A stretch of DNA of 64,000 nt from Lachnospiraceae bacterium (lineage in GTDB: Bacteria > Bacillota > Clostridia > Lachnospirales > Lachnospiraceae): assembly GCA_017511045.1 (NCBI GenBank), contig JAFWLM010000080.1, positions 1 to 64,000 of the forward strand, in the 5' to 3' direction. The translations under genes and the position numbers were made by a program. The notes below the pieces were generated by a model. That model had not been told where the DNA came from. It ran no database searches and worked only from the letters and a program-made list of their open reading frames with translations. This document shows, piece by piece, positions 17,864-27,309 of the stretch; the first letter of the stretch is position 1; each line of letters opens with the position of its first letter.

Positions 17864-20554
17864 TCAGTGTGCCTCAAACCAGTTGCCGCCTTCGTCGACT
17901 TCCACTTCCAGCGGAACTTTTACATCCGCTGCCTTTGCCATTTCATCATGCAGGATGCCGCGGACTTTTTCCACGTCTTCTTTTGCACATTCCACTAAAA
18001 GCTCATCATGCACCTGAAGGACGATCCGTGCGTCTACTTCTGCCTCACGCAGCGCTTTTTCCACATGGATCATCGCGATCTTCATGATATCGGCCGCAGA
18101 TCCCTGGATCGGTGCATTCATAGCCGCACGCTCACCAAAGGCTCGCTGCATAAAGTTGCTCGATGCAAGTTCCGGTATCGGACGGCGCCGCTCAAACATG
18201 GTCGTTGTATAACCATCCATTTTGGCCTGCTTCACCGTGCGGTCTAAGAATTCCTTGACCTTTGGATACGTTGCAAAGTACTGTTTGATATATTCACCGG
18301 CTTCTTTTCTGGAAATACTTAAGTCCTGGCTTAAACCGAAGGAACTGATGCCGTAGACAATACCGAAGTTAACGGCTTTCGCGTTCCGTCGCTGCTCTTT
18401 TGTAACTTCATCGAGCGGTGTATGGAACACTTTTGATGCTGTGATCTTATGGATATCCGCATCGCTCTTATATGCTTCGATCAGATTCTCATCTCCTGAC
18501 AAATGTGCCAGCAGACGAAGCTCGATCTGGGAATAGTCAGCATCTAAGAATACACAGCCCTCGCTTGCCACAAAAGCTTTACGGATCCCCTGGCCCAACT
18601 CATTCCGGATAGGGATGTTCTGGAGATTCGGCTCTGTCGAACTGATCCTTCCGGTTGCCGTGATTGTCTGATTGAAGGTGCCGTGGATCCTGCCGTCTTC
18701 TGAAATAAAAGTCACCAGTCCGTCCGCATAGGTGGATTTCAGCTTTGCTGCCTGACGGTATTCCAGGATGCGGTTTGCGAACGGGAACTCATCTGCAAGC
18801 TTTTCCAGGACATCTGCCGAAGTGGAATACCCGGTCTTTGTTTTCTTGCCGTGAGGCAGTTTCAGTTTTTCAAATAAGATCACACCGAGCTGTTTCGGTG
18901 AATTGATGTTGAATTCCTCTCCTGCTTCCTCATAGATCTCTTTTTCGAGTTCTGCAATAGAAGCAGAAAGCTCCTTGGAGTAGGAATCCAGCACATCTTT
19001 CTCTACACGGATCCCAGCAATCTCCATATTAAACAGAGAGATCGCAAGCGGCATCTCCATCTCGGTCAAGAGCTTCCACATATTCATTTGCTCAAGACTT
19101 TCCTTCATCTTCGGGAAGGAATGGAAGGCACTGTAGGATGACAGTGCTGCCATTTTATATGCTTCACTCTTTTTATCGTCATCAGAAAGCGTTTCCTTAA
19201 CAGAAAGCTTTCCGAGCAGTTCTTCTTTGGAAGGAATCAGTTCTCCTGTCTGATCCTTTAATACCACATCATAGGGATACGCAGATTTAGACGGATCGAT
19301 CAGATAGGACATGATCTCAATGTCATAGACTGATACAAAATCCTTACTGTCCAGTGCCTCCGGCCAGCGAAGGAACGGATTCTCTTCTGCATATCTTTCA
19401 TACTGACTGTGCAGAAGGTTTTTCAGGCCAAAGACATAAATTGATACGCCGGAAGTCAAAAAGCCTCTCAGATCCGGGATTTCACCCTCAAAGACCTTTG
19501 TCCTCAATTCATTGCCTTCTTCAAAGGTCAAAGCAGCAAGACTCAGGCTGTCGTCTGCGTAAAGGCCGATACCTTTCACATCATTTTCTTTTCCCATAAG
19601 CTGATCCAGAACTATAGGAAGCTCTGATGCGTTAAATACTTCATAACCGACTTCCGAAGAACCCTGAACCTCTTTCATGTCAAAGCGGCCGATCAGTTTC
19701 TTAAGATCCAGCTTTTTATATAATTCATAAGACGCATCATTATAGAAGACAAGTTCATTCTCGATTCTTGCTTCATGAAAATCCATTTCCACAGGGCTGT
19801 TCACATTGATCTCCGCCAGTTCGCGGCTCATGCGACCCTGCTCAATAAATTCCTTCAGATTGTTTTTCGCACGGTTCGGTGTGATCTCTTCCACGTGCGC
19901 ATAGGCATTTTCCAGAGAACCGAATTGAACAATAATGCTGGTTGCGGTCTTTTCGCCGATTCCCGGAATGCCCGGAATATTATCTGAACTGTCGCCCATC
20001 AAAGCCTTAAGGTCGATAAACTCCTGCGGTGTGACCTGATAACGTTCTTTCACATCTTTTGCAAAATAATTCTCGATCTCGGTCCCACCGCTTTTTGTCT
20101 TAGGAATCGCGATCATGATATTGTCTGTGGCTAGCTGCAAAAGATCCCTGTCTCCGGAAAGCACGACGACATCTAGACCTTCTTTCTCTGCGGTCTTTGC
20201 ATAGGTTCCGAGCACATCATCCGCCTCATAGCCTGCAAGCTCCGCCGTCTTGATATTCATGCTGCGAAGGACATCCTTTAAGACCGGAACCTGCTCATGA
20301 AGTTCATCCGGCATCCCTTTTCGTGTGCCTTTATATGCCTCATACATTTCATGGCGGAAAGTCTTTTGCGGAAGATCAAATGCCACGATCACATAATCCG
20401 GTTTTATTTTCGTATAGGCACTGAAAAAGATATTCAAAAATCCGAAGATCGCATTCGTATGAAGTCCTTCGGAGTTTGTCATCGTGGCCGGGACTCCGTA
20501 GAAGGCCCGGTTAACGATGCTGTGCCCGTCGATCAATAATAATTTTTCTTTCAT
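17864..20554 (-). CDS. polA: DNA polymerase I
   Basis: The 896-residue protein has the 5'-nuclease domain (1 to about 290, with YEADDVLGT and GDSSDNIPGIPGIGEKT), a 3'-5' exonuclease-like middle part, and the polymerase domain. The polymerase motifs A (DADYSQIELR), B (RRNAKAVNFGIVYGIS) and C (QVHDELLVE) are all intact. In the middle part the usual catalytic DxE pair is replaced (KGIGLYADD), so proofreading is probably lost, as in Bacillus-type Pol I. It heads the polA-coaE-rlu-recU group. Confidence 0.97.
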   Translation of the reverse strand: MKEKLLLIDGHSIVNRAFYGVPATMTNSEGLHTNAIFGFLNIFFSAYTKIKPDYVIVAFDLPQKTFRHEMYEAYKGTRKGMPDELHEQVPVLKDVLRSMNIKTAELAGYEADDVLGTYAKTAEKEGLDVVVLSGDRDLLQLATDNIMIAIPKTKSGGTEIENYFAKDVKERYQVTPQEFIDLKALMGDSSDNIPGIPGIGEKTATSIIVQFGSLENAYAHVEEITPNRAKNNLKEFIEQGRMSRELAEINVNSPVEMDFHEARIENELVFYNDASYELYKKLDLKKLIGRFDMKEVQGSSEVGYEVFNASELPIVLDQLMGKENDVKGIGLYADDSLSLAALTFEEGNELRTKVFEGEIPDLRGFLTSGVSIYVFGLKNLLHSQYERYAEENPFLRWPEALDSKDFVSVYDIEIMSYLIDPSKSAYPYDVVLKDQTGELIPSKEELLGKLSVKETLSDDDKKSEAYKMAALSSYSAFHSFPKMKESLEQMNMWKLLTEMEMPLAISLFNMEIAGIRVEKDVLDSYSKELSASIAELEKEIYEEAGEEFNINSPKQLGVILFEKLKLPHGKKTKTGYSTSADVLEKLADEFPFANRILEYRQAAKLKSTYADGLVTFISEDGRIHGTFNQTITATGRISSTEPNLQNIPIRNELGQGIRKAFVASEGCVFLDADYSQIELRLLAHLSGDENLIEAYKSDADIHKITASKVFHTPLDEVTKEQRRNAKAVNFGIVYGISSFGLSQDLSISRKEAGEYIKQYFATYPKVKEFLDRTVKQAKMDGYTTTMFERRRPIPELASSNFMQRAFGERAAMNAPIQGSAADIMKIAMIHVEKALREAEVDARIVLQVHDELLVECAKEDVEKVRGILHDEMAKAADVKVPLEVEVDEGGNWFEAH

Positions 20555-20637
20555 AGGAAAACCACCATGTACTGATTTTTTCGTTTTTTCACTTTCAGGA
20601 AGCAGAACGACTGCTTTCCAATAATTTAAGCTTATAA

Positions 20638-20646
20638 ATTATACCA
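20638..20646 (-). promoter_or_regulatory. Extended -10 promoter of polA
   Basis: The minus strand reads TGG-TATAAT, an extended -10 element with no good -35 at 17 bases. The leader contains a hairpin with arms GGAAAGCAG and CTGCTTCC before ATG 20554. Confidence 0.55.
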
Positions 20647-20678
20647 AATGGAGAAAAAAATAGAAACGTCAAAGGCTC

Positions 20679-20705
20679 AAAAAAAGGACCGGCGAAAGCC
20701 GATCC
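20679..20705 (-). terminator. Terminator after the zinc-ribbon gene
   Basis: On the minus strand the stem GGATCGGC/GCCGGTCC (one G-T pair) with a TTTC loop is followed by seven T residues. Confidence 0.9.
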
Positions 20706-20760
20706 CTTTTCTTTCATTCATTTCATTCGAAGATGCCAAGTAATCGAGCACCCTTTCAGA

Positions 20761-21399
20761 TTAATAATAGAGATAATATCCTTCGGTTGCGGTAATGATA
20801 ATTCCGACGATCCACATAATACCGGACAGGCAAAGTCCGATAATGGAGAAGATCTTTCCGAGTTTTGCAAGCGTAAAATGACCTGCTCTGCGGGAAATAC
20901 CGGAGAAGATCAGACCAACGACACCAAAAGCGATCGTTAAAAGTCCTAAACCAATACCAACTGCCGGAATGACTCCAAGCCAGCAGAATACGATAGAACA
21001 AATACCAAGTACGAAACTGATGATACCAAACGTTCTGCATCTTGCGGAAATCGGTTCAGCCGGAGCAACGGTCTGCTGATACGGAGTGTATCCCTGGTTG
21101 CCGTACTGCGGAGCCTGCTGATACTGCGGAGCCGGAGCCTGTCCGTACTGAGGCTGCTGTGGCTGCTGATACTGCGGAGCCGGGTCAGCTGCTCTAAACT
21201 GCGGCTGCTGATCAAACTGCGGAGCCTGCTGTGCGAAATCATCTGTCGGAACCGGAGCCGGTGCAGGAGCTGCTTCCTGTACGCCTTCAGCAATATCCTC
21301 TACCGGAGCTGCCGGAGCAGATTCTAATTTGGCACCACATCCGGAGCAGAATTTAGCATCATTGTCGTTCTGTGTACCACAATTACTACAATATCTCAT
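20761..21399 (-). CDS. Zinc-ribbon protein with Pro/Gln-rich linker and membrane helices (DUF4190-like)
   Basis: I start at the second ATG (21399), which has the better distance to GGAGG; ATG 21402 is directly before it. The 212-residue protein begins with a zinc ribbon, CSNCGTQNDNDAKFCSGCG. A linker of Pro, Gln, Ala and Tyr repeats (about 30-115, many QYQQAPQYG-type units) follows. Three hydrophobic segments in about 120-210 resemble DUF4190. Such proteins are common in Lachnospiraceae and have no known role. It stands alone, divergent from the LTA-synthase-like gene, with which it appears to share a -35 box. Confidence 0.8.
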   Translation of the reverse strand: MRYCSNCGTQNDNDAKFCSGCGAKLESAPAAPVEDIAEGVQEAAPAPAPVPTDDFAQQAPQFDQQPQFRAADPAPQYQQPQQPQYGQAPAPQYQQAPQYGNQGYTPYQQTVAPAEPISARCRTFGIISFVLGICSIVFCWLGVIPAVGIGLGLLTIAFGVVGLIFSGISRRAGHFTLAKLGKIFSIIGLCLSGIMWIVGIIITATEGYYLYY

Positions 21400-21443
21400 C
21401 ATGTACCTCCTATAATTACATTTAACATTAAGCTATTGGTAGC

Positions 21444-21472
21444 ATTATACTTTATTTTTTCAGCATTGGCAA
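21444..21472 (-). promoter_or_regulatory. Promoter of the zinc-ribbon gene
   Basis: TTGCCA (21467-21472) and a perfect TATAAT (21444-21449) are 17 bases apart on the minus strand. Its -35 box overlaps that of the promoter on the other strand almost completely. Confidence 0.8.
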
Positions 21473-21494
21473 TTATCTGAGGAACATTTATAAT
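21466..21494 (+). promoter_or_regulatory. Promoter of the LTA-synthase-like gene, leaderless geometry
   Basis: TTGGCA (21466-21471) and a perfect TATAAT (21489-21494) are 17 bases apart. The start codon follows the -10 box after only seven bases, so the predicted transcription start coincides with ATG 21502. Confidence 0.75.
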
Positions 21495-21501
21495 AGTACG
21501 C

Positions 21502-23598
21502 ATGGAAAAAAAGGAAGGCATTTTCGCCAGGTCCAATTTCATATCCTATCTGTATCTGCCGCTGACTCTGCTCTTTTATGAGCTCCTTGTTCTTATACTG
21601 GCAGGTTTTGTTTTCAACCTCGGAAATTTTGTGGCAATGATCTTCATTTGCCATGCAACCGGTACGATCTTAAATCTTCTGGTTTCCCTTTCCAAAAACG
21701 AAAAATGGAATGCCTGGCTAGCGTTTCTGATCATAGAAGTGATCGCGATCATCGTGATGATCGCCTATTTCGTACAGGATACCTACCAGAACTTCACCAA
21801 CATCGCAACCGTTTTCGGCGGTGCGGAAGGAATTGTGAAGGAGTTTGGTTCCTCATTGATCAATCTCATTAAAAACAATGTGCCCAAGATCCTTTTATTT
21901 GAAGCTCCTGCGATCATTTTTCTGTTCTTAGGTCCTATCTTTCATGTACTGAAGTATCGGAAAAACAAACCGAAAGCATATGTTTCCATGCTGATCGCTT
22001 TTCTGATCTTTGAGGCCATCGGCATCGGTCTTTCTGTCCGGAATCAGGACAATCGTGACAAACTGGCCGCAGAATATGATTTCAATACCGTGGTACGCTG
22101 TTTTAATCTTGAGACCGGACTGAAAATGGATCTGCTCTATCTGACGTTTCCGAATCCCTATGAAAGCGTCTTTATTGCAGAAGACGATACGGAATACGCA
22201 TCCGGTTCCAGGGACTTTGATGCAGCATATAATACGGATAAGATCCGGTCCATAAACGACAATTCATCATCTGGCCAATCTAAAGATGCGGCAACACATG
22301 ATATGGGTATCGATTATTCAGCACTTGCCGCCTCAGCGGATAATAAAGCGGAGCGCAATGTGCATGATTATATTGCATCTTTAGAACCTTCCGATACGAA
22401 CCAGTACACCGGTCTTTTCAAAGGAAAAAATCTGATTTTCATCAGCGCAGAAGCGATGTCTCTGGAAATGATCACGGAAGATACGATGCCGACGCTCTAT
22501 CATATGCAGCAGGAAGGAATCGTATTTAAAGATTATTACCAGCCATACTGGAACGGAAGCACCTCGACCGGAGAGTTTTCGAATCTGCTCGGCATCATCC
22601 CGACGAAGGCGATGTATTCTTACGAACACACGCTGGATAAAAATCTGTATCTGACCATCGGAAATGTCCTGATGCGTGAGAACTATTTCAGCCGCGCTTA
22701 TCATAACGGAACCGTGGATTACTATGACCGGAATCTGATCAATCCAAATTTCGGTTATGAAAGATTCATTGCGAACGGAAACGGAATGGAAGAAGGTCTT
22801 TCCGGCAACTGGCCGGAGAGTGATCTGGAAATGATGCAGTATGCAGTTCCGCAGTTTATCAATGAAGAACCATTCAGCATCTATTTTATGACTTTAAGCG
22901 GGCACTTCCCGTATTTCCATGATCTGAGCATCATGGTGGAAAAATACGAAGACCGCATAAAAGAGAAAGGCTATTCGGATGTTATGTCAGCCTATATCTG
23001 CTCCGAGATCGATCTGGAGGAAGCCATGAAATATCTTCTGGAAGAACTGAAAAAAGCCGGTCTTTATGAAGATACCGTCATTGTTATGGCGCCGGACCAC
23101 TACCCTTATGGCCTTACAAAGAACGATGCATGGGGAACGGATCAGAATTATCTCCCTGAGCTTTACGGCTACGAACCAAAGAATCTGATTGAACGCGATC
23201 ATAACAGCCTGATCATCTGGTCTCCGCTGCTCGAAGAACTGGATCCGATCGTAGTGACGGAACCTTCTTACAGCGTGGATATCCTTCCGACGCTTTTGAA
23301 TCTTTACGGCGCAGATTATGATTCCCGGCTTCTTGCAGGACGTGATGTTCTGTCAGAAACGGAAGGGCTTGTAATCTGGCCTGATTATTCCTGGAAAACG
23401 GCCAAAGGAAGTTACTTAGCGCTGACAAACAGTTTCGAACCGTCTGAAGCATTACTGGAAGAAAGCCAAAGCAGCAAAGATCCGGAAGCTTACCTGAATT
23501 CCTATAAAGAAAACATGAAGGCCATTGTACGAAACAAAATGACCTTCTCCTCAAATGTAATCGATCTTGACTACTATAATATTCTGTTTGGTAACTGA
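21502..23598 (+). CDS. LTA synthase family membrane sulfatase-like protein
   Basis: The 698-residue protein has five hydrophobic helices in residues 12-190 and an extracellular sulfatase-type domain from about 300. Metal- and substrate-site motifs are visible: ISAEAMS, the nucleophile region NGSTSTGEFSN (about 351-361), SGHFPY and APDHYPYG (about 530-537). The family moves glycerol phosphate from phosphatidylglycerol to polymers such as lipoteichoic acid or glycolipids. The exact product cannot be told. There is no ribosome site before ATG 21502 and the -10 box lies seven bases upstream. Confidence 0.88.
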   Translation: MEKKEGIFARSNFISYLYLPLTLLFYELLVLILAGFVFNLGNFVAMIFICHATGTILNLLVSLSKNEKWNAWLAFLIIEVIAIIVMIAYFVQDTYQNFTNIATVFGGAEGIVKEFGSSLINLIKNNVPKILLFEAPAIIFLFLGPIFHVLKYRKNKPKAYVSMLIAFLIFEAIGIGLSVRNQDNRDKLAAEYDFNTVVRCFNLETGLKMDLLYLTFPNPYESVFIAEDDTEYASGSRDFDAAYNTDKIRSINDNSSSGQSKDAATHDMGIDYSALAASADNKAERNVHDYIASLEPSDTNQYTGLFKGKNLIFISAEAMSLEMITEDTMPTLYHMQQEGIVFKDYYQPYWNGSTSTGEFSNLLGIIPTKAMYSYEHTLDKNLYLTIGNVLMRENYFSRAYHNGTVDYYDRNLINPNFGYERFIANGNGMEEGLSGNWPESDLEMMQYAVPQFINEEPFSIYFMTLSGHFPYFHDLSIMVEKYEDRIKEKGYSDVMSAYICSEIDLEEAMKYLLEELKKAGLYEDTVIVMAPDHYPYGLTKNDAWGTDQNYLPELYGYEPKNLIERDHNSLIIWSPLLEELDPIVVTEPSYSVDILPTLLNLYGADYDSRLLAGRDVLSETEGLVIWPDYSWKTAKGSYLALTNSFEPSEALLEESQSSKDPEAYLNSYKENMKAIVRNKMTFSSNVIDLDYYNILFGN

Positions 23599-23656
23599 TG
23601 TTAAGAAACTGCCTCTCAGTATTCGGCTGCAGCTTTTGTCCGTTCTTTTCTTACAG

Positions 23657-24952
23657 TTAGCTCTTTTTTAAGCTTTCTGAAGCCGCATGCGCACTCGCCC
23701 ATGCCCACTGAAGATTGTATCCGCCGCAGATCCCGCTTACATCAATGATCTCTCCTGTAAAGTAAAGACCTTTCACCAGTCTGGATTCCATGGTTTCCGG
23801 ATCGATTTCTGCTGTTGAGACACCTCCTAACGTCGTCTGTGCCTCTTCAAAGGAAACCGTATCTGTCGGATGGACTTTAAAACGCTTGATCATATGCGTA
23901 TAAACAAAAGCATAGTCTTCCGGTTTCTCATCCGGGTGCGCCTTTCTGCTCTCTTTTCCGACCACATTCGCAAGCTTTTTATTTAAGATGCCGAGGAACA
24001 ATTCGTTTCCTGCAACGGGGTTGTTTTTTAATTGGGACCTGATCTTCTTTGCAAAGATTTCTGACAGCTCCTCTTCGGAAAGTTCCGGAAGCAGATCGAT
24101 CTTCACTAAAAGCTCATGCCCTTCGGCAAAGAGTCTTGACGCTATCAGGGAAAGCTGAAAGACAGGGATGCCGGAGATCCCGTAATTGTTGAATTGGAGA
24201 TTTCCGGAAACCGTCATAAGTGGTTCTTTGGAATTCCATTCAAAAAGAGCCAGTTTTGCATCCGTCCTGACGCCGGCTAATTCCTTAAAGAAAGGATCGG
24301 AGCATTTCAAAGCGCAAAGCGCAGGCTGCGGAGGGATGATCTGATGTCCGAATGCTTTTGCAATCTCATAGCCTGAACCGTCAGAGCCTGTTTTTGAAGC
24401 ACTCTGCCCACCAGTTGCGATCACAAGCCGGTCGCAGCTGTATTCCTCATCAATAAAGAAGGCCGCTTTGTCTTTGCTCTGTCTAATCTTTACCGGCTGA
24501 TAGCCGCAAAGGATCTCAACTCCCAGCTCCTCACATTTGAAACGAAGTAGATCCAGCACCGAAGAAGCCTGTTCACTCCGCGGATAGATATATCCATTCT
24601 TATTCAACGGGATCATTCCCAGTTCTTCAAAGAAAGCGATTGCTTTATCGGCATCAAAAGCAGAAATGACGGTCTCTGCAAATCCATCCCTGTTTGCAGA
24701 ATAGTAAGGCGCGATTCCTTCCGCATTCTCAGCAAACGCAAAGCTGCTTTCGGATGCAGAGATCACCTTGCAGCCTAAGTTGGTCAGATTGCATTTTCCG
24801 TTCCCGGTGGAAAGGATCTTTTTCCCGACTCTGTCATTATGCTCAATAATCAGAATGCGGTTGGTTTCCGTCTTTGACATGATCGCAGTGCAAAGTCCGG
24901 ATGCTCCGCCGCCGATAATAATGATATCGTAATGATTCTTTGAATTATTCAT
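23657..24952 (-). CDS. HI0933/YhiN-like (BaiN-type) FAD-dependent flavoprotein
   Basis: The 431-residue protein opens with the dinucleotide-binding motif IIIIGGGASGLCTAI and has the family marker GKKILSTGNGKCNLTN. The C-terminal YFTGEIIDVSGICGGYNLQWAWASA closes the FAD site. The HI0933 family includes BaiN, linked to bile acid reduction in one species, but most members have no known substrate, so no specific reaction is claimed. It converges with the LTA-synthase-like gene; the 58 bases between them show no clear terminator. Confidence 0.88.
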   Translation of the reverse strand: MNNSKNHYDIIIIGGGASGLCTAIMSKTETNRILIIEHNDRVGKKILSTGNGKCNLTNLGCKVISASESSFAFAENAEGIAPYYSANRDGFAETVISAFDADKAIAFFEELGMIPLNKNGYIYPRSEQASSVLDLLRFKCEELGVEILCGYQPVKIRQSKDKAAFFIDEEYSCDRLVIATGGQSASKTGSDGSGYEIAKAFGHQIIPPQPALCALKCSDPFFKELAGVRTDAKLALFEWNSKEPLMTVSGNLQFNNYGISGIPVFQLSLIASRLFAEGHELLVKIDLLPELSEEELSEIFAKKIRSQLKNNPVAGNELFLGILNKKLANVVGKESRKAHPDEKPEDYAFVYTHMIKRFKVHPTDTVSFEEAQTTLGGVSTAEIDPETMESRLVKGLYFTGEIIDVSGICGGYNLQWAWASAHAASESLKKS

Positions 24953-24992
24953 TTCTCACTGCTTTCTTTTGTGGAATTACCCTGTTAAGAAA

Positions 24993-25024
24993 CGAGCTGT
25001 CACATTAAAAAATGTAACAGCTCG
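24993..25024 (-). terminator. Terminator after the EF-G-like gene
   Basis: On the minus strand a 14-bp stem with one G-T pair (CGAGCTGTTACATT/AATGTGACAGCTCG, T-rich loop) leads into TTTCTT. Confidence 0.85.
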
Positions 25025-25060
25025 TGTTTAACAATCATTTAAGCGATACAAAGCTGCCGA

Positions 25061-27148
25061 TTACTCGTCTTCTTTTGTCTGACGTGCAGCAACTTCTCTT
25101 GCCTGTACTTCAGCCGGAGCCTGCTCATATCTGGAGAACTCATAAGAGAAATCACCAAATCCGCCGGTCATGGAACGAAGGTCCGTGTTATATCCGTAAA
25201 GCTCAGACATCGGGATATCTGCCTCGATGCAGGTCTTTCCGTCATCTGTCGGGTTCATTCCGAGCACACGGCCTCTTCTCTTGTTCAGATCACCCATAAC
25301 ATCACCGGTGAATTTATCCGGAACGATGACCTTAAGGGATGCGATCGGCTCAAGAAGAACCGGGCCGGCCTCCATGAAGCCTTTCTTGAAAGCAAGGATC
25401 GTTGCCATCTTGAAGGACATTTCGTTGGAGTCAACTGGGTGGTAGGATCCGTCATAAAGTGTTGCTTTTACGCCGACTACCGGATAGTTTGCAAGAGGTC
25501 CTCTCTGTACGGATTCCTGCAGACCTTTTTCAACTGCCGGGAAGTAGTTCTTCGGAACGCTTCCGCCGACAACCTCTTCTGTGAACTCATAAGGAACCGT
25601 AGTATCGCCCAGCGGTGCAAAACGCATTCTGACATCACCATACTGTCCATGTCCACCGGACTGTTTCTTATGTTTACCCTGAACATCAGAGGTCTTCTTA
25701 ATGGTCTCACGGAAAGCGAATGCCGGCTTATCAAGTGCGATATCGACTTTGTATTTATCTTTCATCTTGGATACAACAACATCAAGCTGCTGATCACCAA
25801 TACCATAGATCAGAGACTGTTTGTTTTCTTCATCAGCAACAACGCGAAGTGTCTGATCCTCTGCGCATAACTTCTGAAGAGCCTGCTGGATCTTATCTTC
25901 CTCGCCTTTGTTTACGGCACTGTACTTCATATAGGTGTACGGTTTAGCCATCTCGAATTTATCGAGGATGATCGGGGTTTCTTTCTTAGATAAGGTATCG
26001 CCAGTCTTAGCCAGGTTCAGCTTACCAATTGCTCCGATATCACCAGGCTGCAGTTCTTTGATCTCTTCGAAGTTCTTTCCACGCATGATATACAGTTTGG
26101 AGATCTTTTCAGACTCTTCTGTTGCAGCATTAAATACTGTATCATCTCCGGTCAGAACGCCGGAATAAACCTTAACCAGGGAATATTTACCGATGAACGG
26201 ATCCATGATGGTCTTAAATACATATGCGGAAAGCGGCTGGTCTGCTTCGCATTTGCAGATAAACGTATCGCCTGTCTTGGTATCTTTTCCGTATTTGTTT
26301 ACCGGTGATTTATCCGGTGACGGGAAGTAACGCTCAATTGCTTCAAGAACCATCTTCGGTCCGAAGTTCTTTGTGGATGCACCAACCTGAACCGGAACGA
26401 TGTCGCCATCGATTACGCTGTTCTTTAATGCGCCCATGATCTCTTCTAAAGTGAACTCTTCACCGCCGAAGTATTTATCCATCAGCTCTTCACTGGTCTC
26501 AGCAACAGCTTCCATGATCATGTCTCTTGCCTCAGCCATGGAATCAACAAGCTCAGCAGGAACATCACACTCATCATAAGAGCCGTCTGCTTTATATTTT
26601 CTTCCTGCCTGACGGATAATGTTAACATATCCTACAAGGTCAGCACCGTTCTTGATCGGAAGATGGAACGGAGCGATCTTTTTACCAAACTCAGTTTTCA
26701 GAGCTTCTACAACGCCCATGTAATCAGCATTGGCATCATCCATTCCGGATACGTAGATGATTCTCGGAATCTTATATTTCTCACAGAATCCCCATGCTTT
26801 GTGAGTACCAACTTCGATACCGGACTTTGCATTGACAACGATGACTGCAGCATCAGCAACGCTTAAGCCTTCTTCCGTTGCTCCGATAAAATCAAAATAA
26901 CCCGGAGTATCCAATACATTTATTTTAATTCCATTAAACTCGATCGGGATCACTGATGTGCTGATTGAGAACTGTCTCTTCTGCTCCTCTTTATCAAAAT
27001 CACTGATCGTGTTTCCATCAGCAATGGTTCCCATTCTGGTAATTACACCCGTAGTAAAGCCAAAAGCCTCTGCAAGTGTAGACTTTCCTGCTCCTCCGTG
27101 TCCAAGTAAAACCACGTTTCTGATGTTTTCTGTTTTGTAAACATTCAT
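25061..27148 (-). CDS. Elongation factor G-like translational GTPase (second, non-canonical paralogue type)
   Basis: I start at ATG 27148 (695 residues, MNVYKTENIRN) because GGAGGT stands upstream; the longer frame to 27193 adds 15 atypical residues. The domain order is that of EF-G, but the GTPase motifs differ: P-loop GHGGAGKST in place of GHVDAGKT, DTPGYFDF in place of DTPGHVDF, and SGMDD where the canonical NKMD base-recognition motif should be. This pattern fits the EF-G-like group often annotated as a second fusA in clostridia. It probably acts on ribosomes under special conditions and is unlikely to be the main translocase. It has its own promoter and terminator. Confidence 0.88.
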   Translation of the reverse strand: MNVYKTENIRNVVLLGHGGAGKSTLAEAFGFTTGVITRMGTIADGNTISDFDKEEQKRQFSISTSVIPIEFNGIKINVLDTPGYFDFIGATEEGLSVADAAVIVVNAKSGIEVGTHKAWGFCEKYKIPRIIYVSGMDDANADYMGVVEALKTEFGKKIAPFHLPIKNGADLVGYVNIIRQAGRKYKADGSYDECDVPAELVDSMAEARDMIMEAVAETSEELMDKYFGGEEFTLEEIMGALKNSVIDGDIVPVQVGASTKNFGPKMVLEAIERYFPSPDKSPVNKYGKDTKTGDTFICKCEADQPLSAYVFKTIMDPFIGKYSLVKVYSGVLTGDDTVFNAATEESEKISKLYIMRGKNFEEIKELQPGDIGAIGKLNLAKTGDTLSKKETPIILDKFEMAKPYTYMKYSAVNKGEEDKIQQALQKLCAEDQTLRVVADEENKQSLIYGIGDQQLDVVVSKMKDKYKVDIALDKPAFAFRETIKKTSDVQGKHKKQSGGHGQYGDVRMRFAPLGDTTVPYEFTEEVVGGSVPKNYFPAVEKGLQESVQRGPLANYPVVGVKATLYDGSYHPVDSNEMSFKMATILAFKKGFMEAGPVLLEPIASLKVIVPDKFTGDVMGDLNKRRGRVLGMNPTDDGKTCIEADIPMSELYGYNTDLRSMTGGFGDFSYEFSRYEQAPAEVQAREVAARQTKEDE

Positions 27149-27208
27149 AAAAAAATACCTCCAAATGTATTTTAATGCGCACGAAAGGCGCACTTTTCCG
27201 CAATTATT

Positions 27209-27237
27209 AGTTTACTAAAAGGACCCTTTATTTACAA
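27209..27237 (-). promoter_or_regulatory. Promoter of the EF-G-like gene
   Basis: TTGTAA (27232-27237) and TAAACT (27209-27214) are 17 bases apart on the minus strand. The match to consensus is moderate. Confidence 0.5.
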
Positions 27238-27254
27238 GTGTTTTTGCAATTAAA

Positions 27255-27284
27255 AGATAAGGGAGCCGCATCCGGCTCCCCTTA
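27255..27284 (-). terminator. Terminator after recA
   Basis: A perfect 8-bp stem GGGAGCCG/CGGCTCCC with a 4-base loop is followed on the minus strand by TTATCTTTT. Confidence 0.85.
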
Positions 27285-27309
27285 AATTCATTTATTTGTT
27301 ATCGGAATC

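Noticed and set aside
23599-23656. Terminator between the converging LTA-synthase-like and flavoprotein genes
   Set aside because: No stem of useful length followed by T residues is visible in the 58 bases.
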